Source: Methylobacterium aquaticum (lineage in GTDB: Bacteria > Pseudomonadota > Alphaproteobacteria > Rhizobiales > Beijerinckiaceae). From it: 49,621 nt of DNA. The notes under the pieces are model-generated. The model had not been told where the DNA came from, did no database searches, and saw only the letters and a list, made by a program, of their open reading frames with translations. The position numbers and the translations under genes were made by a program. Shown here in pieces: positions 10,499-18,727 of the stretch; the first letter of the stretch is position 1; every line of letters begins with the position of its first letter. Location: contig NZ_LABX01000146.1 of NCBI RefSeq assembly GCF_001043915.1, forward strand, positions 1-49,621, in the 5' to 3' direction.

Positions 10499-10529
10499 AA
10501 AAGGGGCCGGTCCGCGTGGGACCGGCCCC
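10499..10529 (-). terminator. Rho-independent terminator of glyA
   Basis: GGGGCCGGTCC (10503-10513) pairs perfectly with GGACCGGCCCC (10519-10529) around a five-base loop. On the minus strand the stem is followed directly by TTTT. It lies about 60 bases after the glyA stop and 24 bases before the nrdR start, so it separates glyA from the nrdR-ribD-ribE transcript. Confidence 0.85.
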
Positions 10530-10589
10530 GGAGGCGCGTGTTCTAGTGTGCTCCTGGCGGAAGGGGAAGCCGGGAGACCGGGGGAGCGA

Positions 10590-11891
10590 TCAGGCGTAGA
10601 TCGGGAAGCGGTCGGTCAGGGCGTGGACCTCCTGCTTCGCCGCCTCCTCGGCGCTCGGATCTCCGGCCTCGCCGGCCCGGTGCAAGCCGTCGAGAACCTG
10701 CACGATCAGCTCGCCGACCTTCTTGAACTCGGCGACGCCGAAGCCGCGGGAGGTCGCCGCCGGGGTGCCGAGGCGGATGCCCGAGGTCACGGTCGGCTTC
10801 TGCGGATCGAACGGCACGCCGTTCTTGTTGCAGGTGATGCCGGCGCGGGTCAGCGCAGCCTCGGCCGCCTTGCCGGTCAGTTCCTTGGCCCGCAGGTCGA
10901 CCAGCATCAGGTGGTTGTCGGTGCCGCCCGAGGTGATGTCGTAGCCGCCCGAGATGATGGTGTCGGCAAGCGCGCGGGCGTTCTCGACCACCTGCCGGGC
11001 GTAGAGCTTGAACTCCGGCGTCAGCGCCTCGCCGAAGGCCACCGCCTTGCCGGCGATGACGTGCATCAGCGGACCGCCCTGGAGGCCCGGGAAGACCGCC
11101 GAGTTCAGCTTCTTGGCCAAAGCCTCGTCGTTGGTCAGGATCATGCCGCCGCGCGGGCCGCGGAGGGTCTTGTGGGTCGTGGTGGTGACGACGTGGGCGT
11201 GCGGGAACGGCGACGGGTGCACGCCACCGGCGACGAGGCCGGCGAAGTGGGCCATGTCGACGAAGAACACCGCCCCGACGCTGTCGGCGATCTCGCGGAA
11301 CTTGGCGAAGTCCCAGTGACGCGGATAGCCCGAGCCACCGGCGATGATCACCTTCGGCTTGTGCTCCTGGGCCAGGCGCTCGACCTGCTCCATGTCGATG
11401 CGCTGGTCGTCGCGGCGCACCGTGTAGGAGACCGGCTTGAACCACTTGCCCGAGACGTTCGGGGGCGCGCCGTGGGTGAGGTGGCCGCCGGCCGCGAGGT
11501 CGAGGCCGAGGAAGGTGTCGCCCGGCTGCATCGTGGCCATGAACACGGCCTGGTTCGCCTGGCTGCCGGAATTCGGCTGCACGTTGGCGAAGTCGCAAGC
11601 AAACAGCCGCTTGGCGCGCTCGATGGCGAGGTTCTCGGCGATGTCGACGAACTCGCAGCCGCCATAATAGCGCCGGCCCGGATAGCCCTCGGCGTACTTG
11701 TTGGTCAGAACCGAGCCCTGCGCCTCGAGCACGGCGCGCGAGACGATGTTCTCGGAGGCGATCAGCTCGATCTCGTGCTGCTGGCGGCCCAGCTCCTGCG
11801 CGACCGCGCGGGCGATCTCGGGATCGGCATCGGCCAGCGACGCCGAGAAGAACGAGTTGGACCGGGAATTGGCAGCGGTACCCACGCTCAT
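10590..11891 (-). CDS. glyA: Serine hydroxymethyltransferase
   Basis: PLP enzyme interconverting serine plus tetrahydrofolate with glycine plus methylene-tetrahydrofolate. In a methylotroph it also runs the entry step of the serine cycle, though nothing in the sequence shows which role dominates. It is 434 residues long. The family signatures are I-E-L-I-A-S-E-N near the N-terminus, [18 protein letters not shown], and the PLP-lysine motif [13 protein letters not shown]. The ATG at 11891 (M-S-V-G-T-A) is preceded by GAGG; in-frame codons further upstream have no family similarity. It has its own terminator downstream. Confidence 0.96.
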   Translation of the reverse strand: MSVGTAANSRSNSFFSASLADADPEIARAVAQELGRQQHEIELIASENIVSRAVLEAQGSVLTNKYAEGYPGRRYYGGCEFVDIAENLAIERAKRLFACDFANVQPNSGSQANQAVFMATMQPGDTFLGLDLAAGGHLTHGAPPNVSGKWFKPVSYTVRRDDQRIDMEQVERLAQEHKPKVIIAGGSGYPRHWDFAKFREIADSVGAVFFVDMAHFAGLVAGGVHPSPFPHAHVVTTTTHKTLRGPRGGMILTNDEALAKKLNSAVFPGLQGGPLMHVIAGKAVAFGEALTPEFKLYARQVVENARALADTIISGGYDITSGGTDNHLMLVDLRAKELTGKAAEAALTRAGITCNKNGVPFDPQKPTVTSGIRLGTPAATSRGFGVAEFKKVGELIVQVLDGLHRAGEAGDPSAEEAAKQEVHALTDRFPIYA

Positions 11892-12529
11892 GATGGCCTC
11901 GAGGTTCTTCGGGAGCCGCCCGGACGGAGCGCCGGTGCGGAAGTAAAGGATCGGGATCGGCCAGCTTCTACACGCGGGCGACGGGGGAGTCCAAGGCCGC
12001 AGCGCCGGACATTTGTCCGTGAGCGACATCTCCCACCGCCTGCGTATCGAGGTCCCGGACCTCGCATCGGGTCGAGCGGTGCCGGCGACCGGTCAGCCGG
12101 GGCCGATCCGCATGCAGGGTGGATTTGAAACACCGAAAAAGAAACTCAAAAAATTTGAAAGCGCCGTTGACGAAAATTCGTGGCCCGCTGGATGTCCCGC
12201 ATGAGCCGGCGCAGCCCCGGCGATCACGGACCGGCCCGGCCGAAGGATCACGACAAGCTCGTCGCGCCGCGCGGGGCCGGCTCCGCCGGATCGAAATCCG
12301 AACCTCCAATAAGGATGTTGTCTTAATCCTAAATCACAGAAATTTTACCTGCAATCTTGCCGGCGCGAAAACTTGTGTCGGCCAGAGCACTCGGCGCGAG
12401 AAACGGAAGCGAAACCGGCCGCACTTGCGGCAGAAGCGCGGGGTCGTGGCCTGGCAGCCCTAGGCAGCGCAGCGACGCGGCCTCACAGATCGTCCGCCTT
12501 TTGATTGCACGAGAGGGAAACCGCGCTTC
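11892..12529. other. Long divergent intergenic region between glyA and the second porin
   Basis: 638 bases with no gene I can support. AT-rich patches at about 12120-12180 (many A runs) and 12300-12360 stand out against the GC-rich background and probably hold promoters for glyA and the porin. The sequence just before the porin start, GAGAGGG at about 12510, is its likely ribosome site. I see no riboswitch-like conserved core. Confidence 0.5.
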
Positions 12530-13366
12530 ATGTTCAAGTCGTTGCTCACCGCCGGCACTGCCGTCGCCCTGTCGGTCGGCGCCGCGTCCGCCGCCGACCT
12601 TCCCCGCCGCGCCGCGCCGCCGCCGGTCTTCACGCCGGTGCCGGTCTTCACCTGGACCGGGGCGTATTTCGGCATCAACGCCGGCTACGCCTACACCGAG
12701 GCCGACCGGGTGAGCACCGTTGGCATCGGGGCGCTCCAGGCCAACGTCAACAACGGTCTGCGCCGCGCCACCGTCCCCCTGGCGCAGGACGGCTTCACCG
12801 CCGGCGGCCAGGTCGGCTACAACTACCAGTTCACGCCCGGCTCCGGCATCGTCGTCGGCCTCGAGGCCGACGCGGCCTACACCGACCTGAACCGCCGCCG
12901 CACCGAGTCGATCTTCCTGCCGGCGATCAACCCGAACCAGTTGACCAACACCTACCGGGCGGATCTCAGCTTCCTCGGTACGGTGCGGGGCCGGATCGGC
13001 TATGCCTTCGACCGGTTCCTCGTCTATGGCACCGGCGGCTTCGCCTATGGCGACGTGACCCAGACCGTCGCCTTCCAGACCAACGCGCCGGTCACCTATT
13101 TCGGCAGCCGCTCACGCATCGAGACCGGCTACGCCTATGGCGGCGGCGTCGAATACGCCATGCCCACCGACTCGTTCCTGAACTTCTTCAAGTCGAACGC
13201 CGTGACGCTGAAGGTCGAGTACCTGCGCTACGACCTCGGTAGCCGCAACCTGTTGGTCGCCTCGACCGGCGCGCCGCTCAGCCCGGGCGTGGGCTACTTC
13301 AGCCGCTTCCGCACCGAGGGCAGCCTCGTGCGCGCCGGCCTGAACTTCAAGTTCGGAACGTTCTAA
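12530..13366 (+). CDS. Outer-membrane beta-barrel protein, RopB/Omp25-like (paralogue)
   Basis: A 278-residue exported barrel. The signal peptide ends A-S-A at residue 21 and the mature protein starts A-D-L-P-R-R-A-A-P-P. It shares long identical stretches with the 5222-6163 product, for example P-V-F-T-P-V-P-V-F-T-W-T-G, Q-V-G-Y-N-Y-Q-F-T-P-G-S-G and S-F-L-N-F-F-K-S-N-A-V-T-L-K-V-E. It ends N-F-K-F-G-T-F, a BAM signal. It is about 35 residues shorter than its paralogue, mostly in the first surface-loop region. The TAA stop coincides with the first bases of a palindromic repeat. Confidence 0.9.
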   Translation: MFKSLLTAGTAVALSVGAASAADLPRRAAPPPVFTPVPVFTWTGAYFGINAGYAYTEADRVSTVGIGALQANVNNGLRRATVPLAQDGFTAGGQVGYNYQFTPGSGIVVGLEADAAYTDLNRRRTESIFLPAINPNQLTNTYRADLSFLGTVRGRIGYAFDRFLVYGTGGFAYGDVTQTVAFQTNAPVTYFGSRSRIETGYAYGGGVEYAMPTDSFLNFFKSNAVTLKVEYLRYDLGSRNLLVASTGAPLSPGVGYFSRFRTEGSLVRAGLNFKFGTF

Positions 13367-13464
13367 GCAGATTTCGCCGAAGTGGTCACCGGTTCGGCGG
13401 CAAAAATCTGCGATCAACCAAGACTCTAAGCGGACGAAGCGTTGGCCCGCCAACGCAAGTCTGC
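13363..13464 (+). repeat. Palindromic intergenic repeat, type A copy 1
   Basis: The unit begins CTAAGCAGATTT and includes the porin stop codon. Outer arms GCAGATTT (13367-13374) and AAATCTGC (13404-13411) enclose inner arms CGCCGAA (13375-13381) and TTCGGCG (13393-13399). A second hairpin GCGTTGG/CCAACGC spans 13439-13456. Another copy at 26194-26295 matches over the full length, and a minus-strand partial copy is at 22998-23060. Confidence 0.85.
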
Positions 13465-13470
13465 TTCGGA

Positions 13471-13570
13471 CATTCTCCGGCGAGTGAGATACCGGTTCGT
13501 CGAAGAAAATGCGGCAAAATCAAAGATCTAGAGCACTGCCTGATTGCAACGTGATCGGGCAGTGCTCTAG
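13471..13570 (+). repeat. Palindromic intergenic repeat, type B copy 1
   Basis: Directly after the type A copy. Its head (TACCGGTTCGTCGAAGAAAA near 13490) is related to type A, and it ends in a strong hairpin pairing 13528-13544 with 13554-13570 (17 base pairs, one wobble, nine-base loop TGCAACGTG). The copy at 40242-40343 has the same layout, including the GATTGCAACG loop and the closing CTCTAG. Confidence 0.85.
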
Positions 13571-13654
13571 ACAAAACAGTGGCGGAGGAACGATTCTCAA
13601 CCTCGATCCTCTAAGTTTGATCGACTCCCGCCGTGAATAGCGACCTGTCCGACT

Positions 13655-13797
13655 AGTACATAAAATGAATTTCCCAAAATGTTTTTTGTTATAATATTCA
13701 AAATACTCAATTATTAACATACCCGGCCACGGAATTTAATATAAATTTAAAAATTGCAGAAAAGCATTTTGACACATATTCATTGAAAATCAGAATC
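13655..13797. other. AT-rich island
   Basis: About 140 bases dominated by A and T, with TTTTTTG, a perfect TATAAT at 13690-13695, TTATTAAC and AATATAAATTTAAAAATT, in a window that is otherwise very GC-rich. It ends just before the slyX stop. No protein or RNA gene is apparent; the short open frames across it have no protein-like features. Confidence 0.6.
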
Positions 13798-13812
13798 AGG
13801 GGGCCGCTGACC

Positions 13813-14025
13813 TCAATAGTGCGGCGGCGGCGGCTCGTCCCCGGCCTCGGCTGGGCGCTCGGCCATCTCGCGCACCCGCTCGCGCAGGGCGGCGACGTGC
13901 CGCGTCAGCACGTCGATCGCGCTCCACTGCTCGGTGACGATGCGGTTCAGGTCCTCGATCGTCGCGTCCTGGTGGGCGATGCGGGCTTCCAGCGCGTCGA
14001 GGCGGGATTCGGGATCGGGGGTCAT
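13813..14025 (-). CDS. slyX: SlyX family protein
   Basis: A 70-residue coiled-coil protein of unknown function. It matches the SlyX family: R-L-D-A-L-E-A-R-I-A-H-Q-D-A-T-I-E-D-L-N, then V-T-E-Q-W-x-x-I-D-x-L and the characteristic final P-P-P-P-H-Y. Heptad-like spacing of leucine and isoleucine supports one long coiled coil. It lies downstream of the L,D-transpeptidase on the same strand, but a terminator lies between them. Confidence 0.88.
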   Translation of the reverse strand: MTPDPESRLDALEARIAHQDATIEDLNRIVTEQWSAIDVLTRHVAALRERVREMAERPAEAGDEPPPPHY

Positions 14026-14040
14026 GAGGGGTCACTCACG

Positions 14041-14071
14041 CGAAAACGGCCCAGGCGCAAGCCCGGGCCGT
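14041..14071 (-). terminator. Rho-independent terminator of the L,D-transpeptidase gene
   Basis: ACGGCCC (14046-14052) pairs with GGGCCGT (14065-14071), extended inside by GGC/GCC with a GCAA-type loop. On the minus strand the stem runs straight into TTTTCG. It sits between the transpeptidase stop (14098) and the slyX start (14025). Confidence 0.8.
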
Positions 14072-14097
14072 CGTCGAGTCAGGTTGTCGAACGGCGA

Positions 14098-15390
14098 TCA
14101 GTTGGTCTGGTCGTCGTCGGGTGCGTCGGGATTGAAGTTGCGCGGGCCGGCGGCGGCGGCGGCCATCGAGGCGGTGGGAGCGCCGGCGCCGTCGCGCTTG
14201 TAGATGTCGTCGCGGAACTGCACGAGGCCGTCCGGGGTCGACCAGGCGGTGATGTAGGTCCAGTAGACCGGGATCGGCGCCAGCGGCTTGGCGTCGACGC
14301 GCTGGCCGCCCTGGATGATCGCCTCGATCGTGTCCGGGTTGGCGTTCGGCGTGCCCTGGAGGATCCAGGACACGTATTCGCGCACGTTCTGGACGCGCAC
14401 GCAGCCCGAGGAGACGAAGCGGAAATCGTCGCCGAAGATGCCCTTGGCGGGCGTGTCGTGCATGTACACGCCGTGCGGGTTCGGGATGTTGATCCGCACG
14501 AAGCCCATCGAGTTCAGGTCGACGCCCGGATCCTGGCGGAAGCGGTAGCGGGTCGCCTCGTCGGAATGCCAGTTGACCTGGGACGGCGGGATCTCGCGGT
14601 CGCCGTTGAAGATGCGGATCTTGTTGTCCGTCAGGTAGGACGGATCCTTCTGCATCTTCGGGATCAGGTCCTTCTTGATGATCGAGGCCGGCACCGTCCA
14701 GTAGGGGTTGAAGTTCACCTCCTGGATCTTGGCGTTCATGATCGGCGACTGGCGGTCGATCTTGCCGACACCGGCGGCGTGGCGGGTGGCGACGTGGTCG
14801 CCGTCGACCGTCTCGACCAGGGCCGCCGGGATGTTGACGATGACGTAGCGCTCGCCGAGATTGCCCGAATAGGAGCGCAGGCGCACCGCGTTCAGCTCGA
14901 GCTGCCGCAGGCGCACATCCGCCGACACGTTCATCGCCTGAACGGTGGTGATGTTCATCGCGCCGGTCTGGTTCAGGCCGTGGCGGGCCTGGAAGCGGCG
15001 CACGCCGGCCTCGACGTAGGAATCGTAGACCGGGGAGGAGCCCGCCGCCGGGTCGAGATCGCCGGAGACGATCAGGCGCTGGCGCAGGGCGGTCACCGCC
15101 GGGCTCTTCGAGCCGACGCGCAGGCGCTCGGCACCCGAGACGGGCTGCCAGCCGCCCCGGGCCACGATGTCGCGGTAGCGCTCGACCATCTGCTCGGTGG
15201 CCGCCAGGGTCTGGGGCGAGAGGATCGGGGTGTTGGAGCGCTGCACCCGCATCGTGGCGGCGGAATCGTAGTTCTGCGCCCACTCGGCCTGGGCCAGCCC
15301 GCCGCCCCGGTCCTGCGCCAGGGCCGGGAAGGCGGCGGCGGCCAGGAGAGCCAGGCCGAGCGAACCGGTGAGGGAAACGCGTGTCAGCAT
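14098..15390 (-). CDS. L,D-transpeptidase with peptidoglycan-binding domain
   Basis: A 430-residue exported enzyme that makes 3-3 cross-links in peptidoglycan or attaches proteins to it. The signal peptide ends A-L-A at residue 25. A PG_binding_1-like repeat is at about 92-155 (A-V-T-A-L-R-Q-R-L and Y-V-E-A-G-V-R-R-F-Q-A-R-H-G-L-N). The YkuD catalytic domain is about 180-345, with H-G-V-Y-M-H-D (306-312) and S-S-G-C-V-R (327-332); C330 is the nucleophile. The layout matches YcbB/LdtD-like enzymes but is shorter than E. coli LdtD. The C-terminal tail is Ala/Asp-rich. Confidence 0.93.
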   Translation of the reverse strand: MLTRVSLTGSLGLALLAAAAFPALAQDRGGGLAQAEWAQNYDSAATMRVQRSNTPILSPQTLAATEQMVERYRDIVARGGWQPVSGAERLRVGSKSPAVTALRQRLIVSGDLDPAAGSSPVYDSYVEAGVRRFQARHGLNQTGAMNITTVQAMNVSADVRLRQLELNAVRLRSYSGNLGERYVIVNIPAALVETVDGDHVATRHAAGVGKIDRQSPIMNAKIQEVNFNPYWTVPASIIKKDLIPKMQKDPSYLTDNKIRIFNGDREIPPSQVNWHSDEATRYRFRQDPGVDLNSMGFVRINIPNPHGVYMHDTPAKGIFGDDFRFVSSGCVRVQNVREYVSWILQGTPNANPDTIEAIIQGGQRVDAKPLAPIPVYWTYITAWSTPDGLVQFRDDIYKRDGAGAPTASMAAAAAGPRNFNPDAPDDDQTN

Positions 15391-15667
15391 GGGAAATCTG
15401 CTCTCGAACCTGTGACGCGGGACGATGCCGACGGCAGATCGGACGTTGCTGCCGTGTTGCGCCCCATTCTATGGCCCGTGACGGTGCCGGGATGCGGTTA
15501 AGACACTATGAGGAGCAGGCCAGATTGTGGCACCGGGCGGGCTTCGCCGTGGAGCGCACGGCTCGGCTGTGGACTGCGGCAATTGCGCAACGCGGGCGCC
15601 GCACCGTGAGGTCCGCCGGCCGCGACGGGCATGGTGGAACCGGCCCGGCTCGGCTATGTCGGGGCCC

Positions 15668-16030
15668 ATGAGCGATCTGAGGCACCGACGGGACGGGACG
15701 GCGCGCTGGCGCGCCCTCGCGGCCGTGCTGTCGCTCTACGGGCTGGTGTTCCAGGTCTTCCTGACCGGCCTCGATCCGGTCCCGGCCGCGGCGGGTGCCG
15801 GGATCCTCTGCCCGTCGCACCAAGGCCCGGCGGGGAGCGCGCCGCTCGGACACGCCCATGCCTGCTGCACGGTCGCCTGTCATGGCCCCCTCGCCCCGCC
15901 GGCCCCGGCGGCGGCGGATGCCTGGCCGCCCCGGGCCGCCATCGTCCTGTCCTGGTCCGTCGAGGCCGCCGCCCCGGGCCGCAAGCCGCCTGCCGGGCCG
16001 GCCTCCGCCCGCGGTCCCCCCATCGCGTGA
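15668..16030 (+). CDS. DUF2946-like small exported/membrane protein
   Basis: About 120 residues, with an N-terminal hydrophobic segment (residues about 14-35, A-L-A-A-V-L-S-L-Y-G-L-V-F-Q). A His/Cys-rich stretch follows: C-P-S-H, then G-H-A-H-A-C-C-T-V-A-C-H. This layout fits the loosely defined DUF2946/DUF2946-like proteins found next to copper genes. It precedes the YcnI-PCuAC gene by 57 bases on the same strand, so a role in copper handling is inferred from context and the metal-binding residues. ATG at 15656 is an alternative start. The tail is Pro/Ala-rich. Confidence 0.65.
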   Translation: MSDLRHRRDGTARWRALAAVLSLYGLVFQVFLTGLDPVPAAAGAGILCPSHQGPAGSAPLGHAHACCTVACHGPLAPPAPAAADAWPPRAAIVLSWSVEAAAPGRKPPAGPASARGPPIA

Positions 16031-16087
16031 TCGCCCGTCGGGCCGCCCTGCGGCCCATTCCCTCACGCGACATCAGGACCCGATTCC

Positions 16088-17050
16088 ATGTTTCTCCCGC
16101 TTCGCGCCGGCCTCGCCGCCGCGCTCTCCCTGGCTGCGGCCCCGGCCTTCGCCCACGCGGTGCTCGCCGTCACGCAGGCAAGCCCGAACCAGACCTATCG
16201 CGGCGTGGTCCAGATCGGCCATGGCTGCGACGGCAAGGCGACCACCGGCATCACCGTCACGATCCCCGAGGGCGTGATCGCCGCCAAGCCGATGCCGAAG
16301 GCCGGCTGGCAGCTCTCCACCGTCAAGGGCGCCTATGCCCGCGCCTATCCGTCCTATCACGGCACGGTCGCGGAGGGGGTGAAGACGATCACCTGGACCG
16401 GTGGCGCCCTGCCCGACGACCAGTACGACGAGTTCGTGTTCCAGGCGCGCCTGACCGACGCGGTCGCGCCGGGCGGCACGGTCTACTTCCCGGTGCGCCA
16501 GGATTGCGACGGCGCCGTTGCCGATTGGAGCCAGGTGCCGGCGGCCGGCCAGTCGGCCCGCGACCTGAAATCCCCGGCGCCGGGCGTCCGCATCGTGGCG
16601 GCGGCCGCCGCGCCGGCGGCTCCCGCCTCCGCGTCGGTCAAGGCCGGCGACCTCACCATCCAGGCGCCCTGGATCCGCGCCACCCCGGGCGGCGCCAAGG
16701 TGGCGGGCGGCTACCTTCAGGTGACCAATACCGGCACGGAGCCCGACCGGCTGGTCGCGGCCTCGATCCCGCTGGCGGCCCGGGCCGAGGTGCACCAGAT
16801 GGCGATGGACAAGGGCGTGGCGAAGATGGCGCCGGTGGAAGGCGGCCTCGTCATCAAGCCCGGCGAGACCGTGGTGCTCAAGCCGGGCGGCTACCACCTG
16901 ATGTTCATGGACCTGAGCGGCCCGGTGAAGGCCGGCGACACGCTCGACGGCACCCTCACCTTCGCCCGCGCCGGGACGGTGCCGGTGCGCTTCGCGGTCG
17001 GCGCCATCGGCGCCTCGGCGCCGGAGGCCGGGGGGCACCAGCACCACTAA
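16088..17050 (+). CDS. Periplasmic copper-handling protein: YcnI (DUF1775) fused to PCuAC (DUF461)
   Basis: A 320-residue fusion of two copper domains. The signal peptide is predicted to end at A22, leaving H23 as the mature N-terminus, as expected for YcnI domains that bind Cu through an N-terminal histidine. YcnI covers about 23-155, with G-C-D-G-K and W-T-G-G-A-L-P-D-D-Q-Y-D-E-F. An Ala/Pro linker (170-183) leads to PCuAC, about 187-305, with the ligand set H-Q-M (236-238), M247, and H270-L-M-F-M. The C-terminus ends H-Q-H-H. The likely role is periplasmic Cu(I)/Cu(II) delivery, for example to cytochrome oxidase. Confidence 0.9.
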   Translation: MFLPLRAGLAAALSLAAAPAFAHAVLAVTQASPNQTYRGVVQIGHGCDGKATTGITVTIPEGVIAAKPMPKAGWQLSTVKGAYARAYPSYHGTVAEGVKTITWTGGALPDDQYDEFVFQARLTDAVAPGGTVYFPVRQDCDGAVADWSQVPAAGQSARDLKSPAPGVRIVAAAAAPAAPASASVKAGDLTIQAPWIRATPGGAKVAGGYLQVTNTGTEPDRLVAASIPLAARAEVHQMAMDKGVAKMAPVEGGLVIKPGETVVLKPGGYHLMFMDLSGPVKAGDTLDGTLTFARAGTVPVRFAVGAIGASAPEAGGHQHH

Positions 17051-17107
17051 AGGACCGGGCAACCGTCTCGGCCTCCCCCGTCCCGGGCCGCCCGGCGACG
17101 GGGCCAG

Positions 17108-17137
17108 GACGGCTCGCGCCGCCGGGCGCGAGCCGTC
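17108..17137. terminator. Hairpin between convergent genes, possible bidirectional terminator
   Basis: GACGGCTCGCGCC (17108-17120) pairs perfectly with GGCGCGAGCCGTC (17125-17137) around GCCG. It lies between the convergent YcnI-PCuAC and gpmA genes. Neither side has a T-tract, so efficient intrinsic termination is not assured. Confidence 0.55.
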
Positions 17138-17144
17138 ACCCCGC

Positions 17145-17768
17145 TCAGTCGCGGTCGAGGACGTCCTTCGAGGCGACGGTGGTGTCGTCGTTGAGGCGAT
17201 AGACCAGCGGCACGCCGGTATGGAGTTCGAGGCCGGGAATCGTCTCGGTGGTGAGACCGTCGAGCACCATGATCAGGGCGCGGAGCGAGTTGCCGTGGGC
17301 TGCGACCAGCACGCGCTCGCCGCGCATCACCCGGGGCAGGATCTCCCGCATCGTGTAGGGCAGCACCCGGGCGACGGTGTCCTTCAGGCTCTCGCCACCG
17401 GGCGGGGGCACGTCGTAGGAGCGGCGCCAGATATGGACCTGCTCCTCGCCCCACCGGGCGCGGGCATCGTCCTTGTTGAGGCCCGAGAGGTCGCCGTAAT
17501 CGCGCTCGTTGAGGGCGTCATCGGCGTGGGTCGGCAGGCCGGACTGGCCGAGTTCCTCCAGGATCAGCGCGCAGGTGCGCTGGGCCCGGGTGAGGTTAGA
17601 GGTGAAGGCGACGTCGAACTGCACGCCCTTCGCCTTCAGCCGCCGCCCGGCCGCCCGCGCCTCCTCGACGCCGCGCTCGGTGAGCCCGGGGTCCTTCCAG
17701 CCGGTGAACAGGTTCTCCAGGTTCCACTCGCTCTGGCCGTGGCGCGCGAGGACGAGAAGACGCTCCAT
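17145..17768 (-). CDS. gpmA: 2,3-bisphosphoglycerate-dependent phosphoglycerate mutase
   Basis: Interconverts 3- and 2-phosphoglycerate in glycolysis, gluconeogenesis and, in methylotrophs, the serine cycle. The 207-residue protein has the phosphohistidine motif [10 protein letters not shown] (8-17) and N-L-F-T-G-W. [12 protein letters not shown] follows near residue 90, then [11 protein letters not shown] and A-A-H-G-N-S-L-R. At 207 rather than ~250 residues it is the shorter form typical of alphaproteobacteria. dapB lies upstream on the same strand, separated by a repeat element. Confidence 0.95.
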   Translation of the reverse strand: MERLLVLARHGQSEWNLENLFTGWKDPGLTERGVEEARAAGRRLKAKGVQFDVAFTSNLTRAQRTCALILEELGQSGLPTHADDALNERDYGDLSGLNKDDARARWGEEQVHIWRRSYDVPPPGGESLKDTVARVLPYTMREILPRVMRGERVLVAAHGNSLRALIMVLDGLTTETIPGLELHTGVPLVYRLNDDTTVASKDVLDRD

Positions 17769-17800
17769 GATGCGTGTCGCTCCGTTGTCGTGAGAAAGTG

Positions 17801-17930
17801 GGTGTCATACCAACGGTCATTGAAACGACCGTTGGTTCCGTTCTCGCATTTTCGCCAAGCCTCTGGCTTGATGTCGAAAATTCGAGATGGGCCAACGGTC
17901 CGATGCGTCAGCATCTTCGACCGTTGGTGT
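17801..17930. repeat. Multi-hairpin intergenic repeat between dapB and gpmA
   Basis: Three hairpins in a row. ACCAACGGTC (17809-17818) pairs with GACCGTTGGT (17827-17836). A middle stem ATTTTCG/CGAAAAT contains AAGCC/GGCTT. CCAACGGTC (17892-17900) pairs with GACCGTTGG (17919-17927) around a nested GATGC/GCATC. The last part recurs at 23801-23835. It touches the dapB stop. Confidence 0.8.
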
Positions 17931-18727
17931 CAGAGGCCCAGCACGTCGTCCATGCCGTAGAGGCCGGGCTCACGGGACTGTGCCCAGAGGGCGGCCTTGA
18001 CGGCGCCGGCGGCGAAGAGGCCGCGGTCGCTGGCGAGGTGGGTGAGTTCGATGCGCTCGCCGGCGCCGGCGAAGATCACGCTGTGCTCGCCGACGACACT
18101 GCCGCCCCGCAGGGTGGCAAAGCCGATGCTGCCGGGCTCGCGCGGGCCGGTATGGCCGTCGCGCACCGCGACCTTGCGCTGGCCGAGCGTCACGCCCCGG
18201 CCCTCGGCCGCGGCCTCGCCGAGCAGCAAGGCGGTGCCGGAGGGGGCATCGACCTTGTGGCGGTGGTGCATCTCCAGGATCTCGATGTCGTACTCGTCGC
18301 CCAGAGTGGCGGCGACCTTGCGCACCAGGCCCGCCAGCAGGTTCACACCCAGCGACATGTTGCCCGACTGGACGATGCGGGCGTGGAACGCCGCCGCCTT
18401 CAGCTTGGCGTGATCGTCCGGCGACAGGCCGGTGGTGCCGACCACGTGGACGATGCGGGCCTGGGCGGCCAGTTCGGCGAAGAACACCGTGGCGGCCGGC
18501 GCGGTGAAATCGAGCACCCCGTCGGCCTCCGCGAAGGCCGGCAGCGGCTGGTCGGTGACCGGCACGCCGAGCGGCGACAGCCCGGCGAGCAGGCCCGCAT
18601 CCTGGCCGAGCGCCGGTGAGCCCTCGCGCTCGATCGCCCCCGAGAGCGTGCAGCCCTCGGTGCCGGCCACGGCCTGGATCAGCATCCGCCCCATGCGCCC
18701 GGAGGCACCGACGACGACGAGACGCAT
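17930..18727 (-). CDS. dapB: 4-hydroxy-tetrahydrodipicolinate reductase
   Basis: NAD(P)H-dependent reductase of the diaminopimelate/lysine pathway. The 265-residue protein has the N-terminal nucleotide motif [11 protein letters not shown] (4-14), then F-T-A-P near residue 75 and G-T-T-G-L. The DapB signature is [18 protein letters not shown], followed by G-F-A-T-L-R-G-G. Length and motifs are standard. Its stop abuts the repeat that separates it from gpmA. Confidence 0.96.
   Translation of the reverse strand: MRLVVVGASGRMGRMLIQAVAGTEGCTLSGAIEREGSPALGQDAGLLAGLSPLGVPVTDQPLPAFAEADGVLDFTAPAATVFFAELAAQARIVHVVGTTGLSPDDHAKLKAAAFHARIVQSGNMSLGVNLLAGLVRKVAATLGDEYDIEILEMHHRHKVDAPSGTALLLGEAAAEGRGVTLGQRKVAVRDGHTGPREPGSIGFATLRGGSVVGEHSVIFAGAGERIELTHLASDRGLFAAGAVKAALWAQSREPGLYGMDDVLGL

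Noticed and set aside
12119..12463. Plus-strand open frame before the second porin
   Set aside because: Lys/Arg-rich translation of mixed AT-rich and GC-rich intergenic DNA without a ribosome site or domain.
13363..13570. CRISPR-like array after the second porin
   Set aside because: Two adjacent related palindromes, not regularly spaced direct repeats, and no cas genes.
13520..13720. 66-residue minus-strand open frame in the AT-rich island
   Set aside because: It runs across a repeat hairpin and AT-rich DNA, with no ribosome site or family resemblance.
15391..15667. Small plus-strand gene between the L,D-transpeptidase and the DUF2946-like gene
   Set aside because: The open frame there has no ribosome site or recognisable features; the region is better read as a divergent promoter region.
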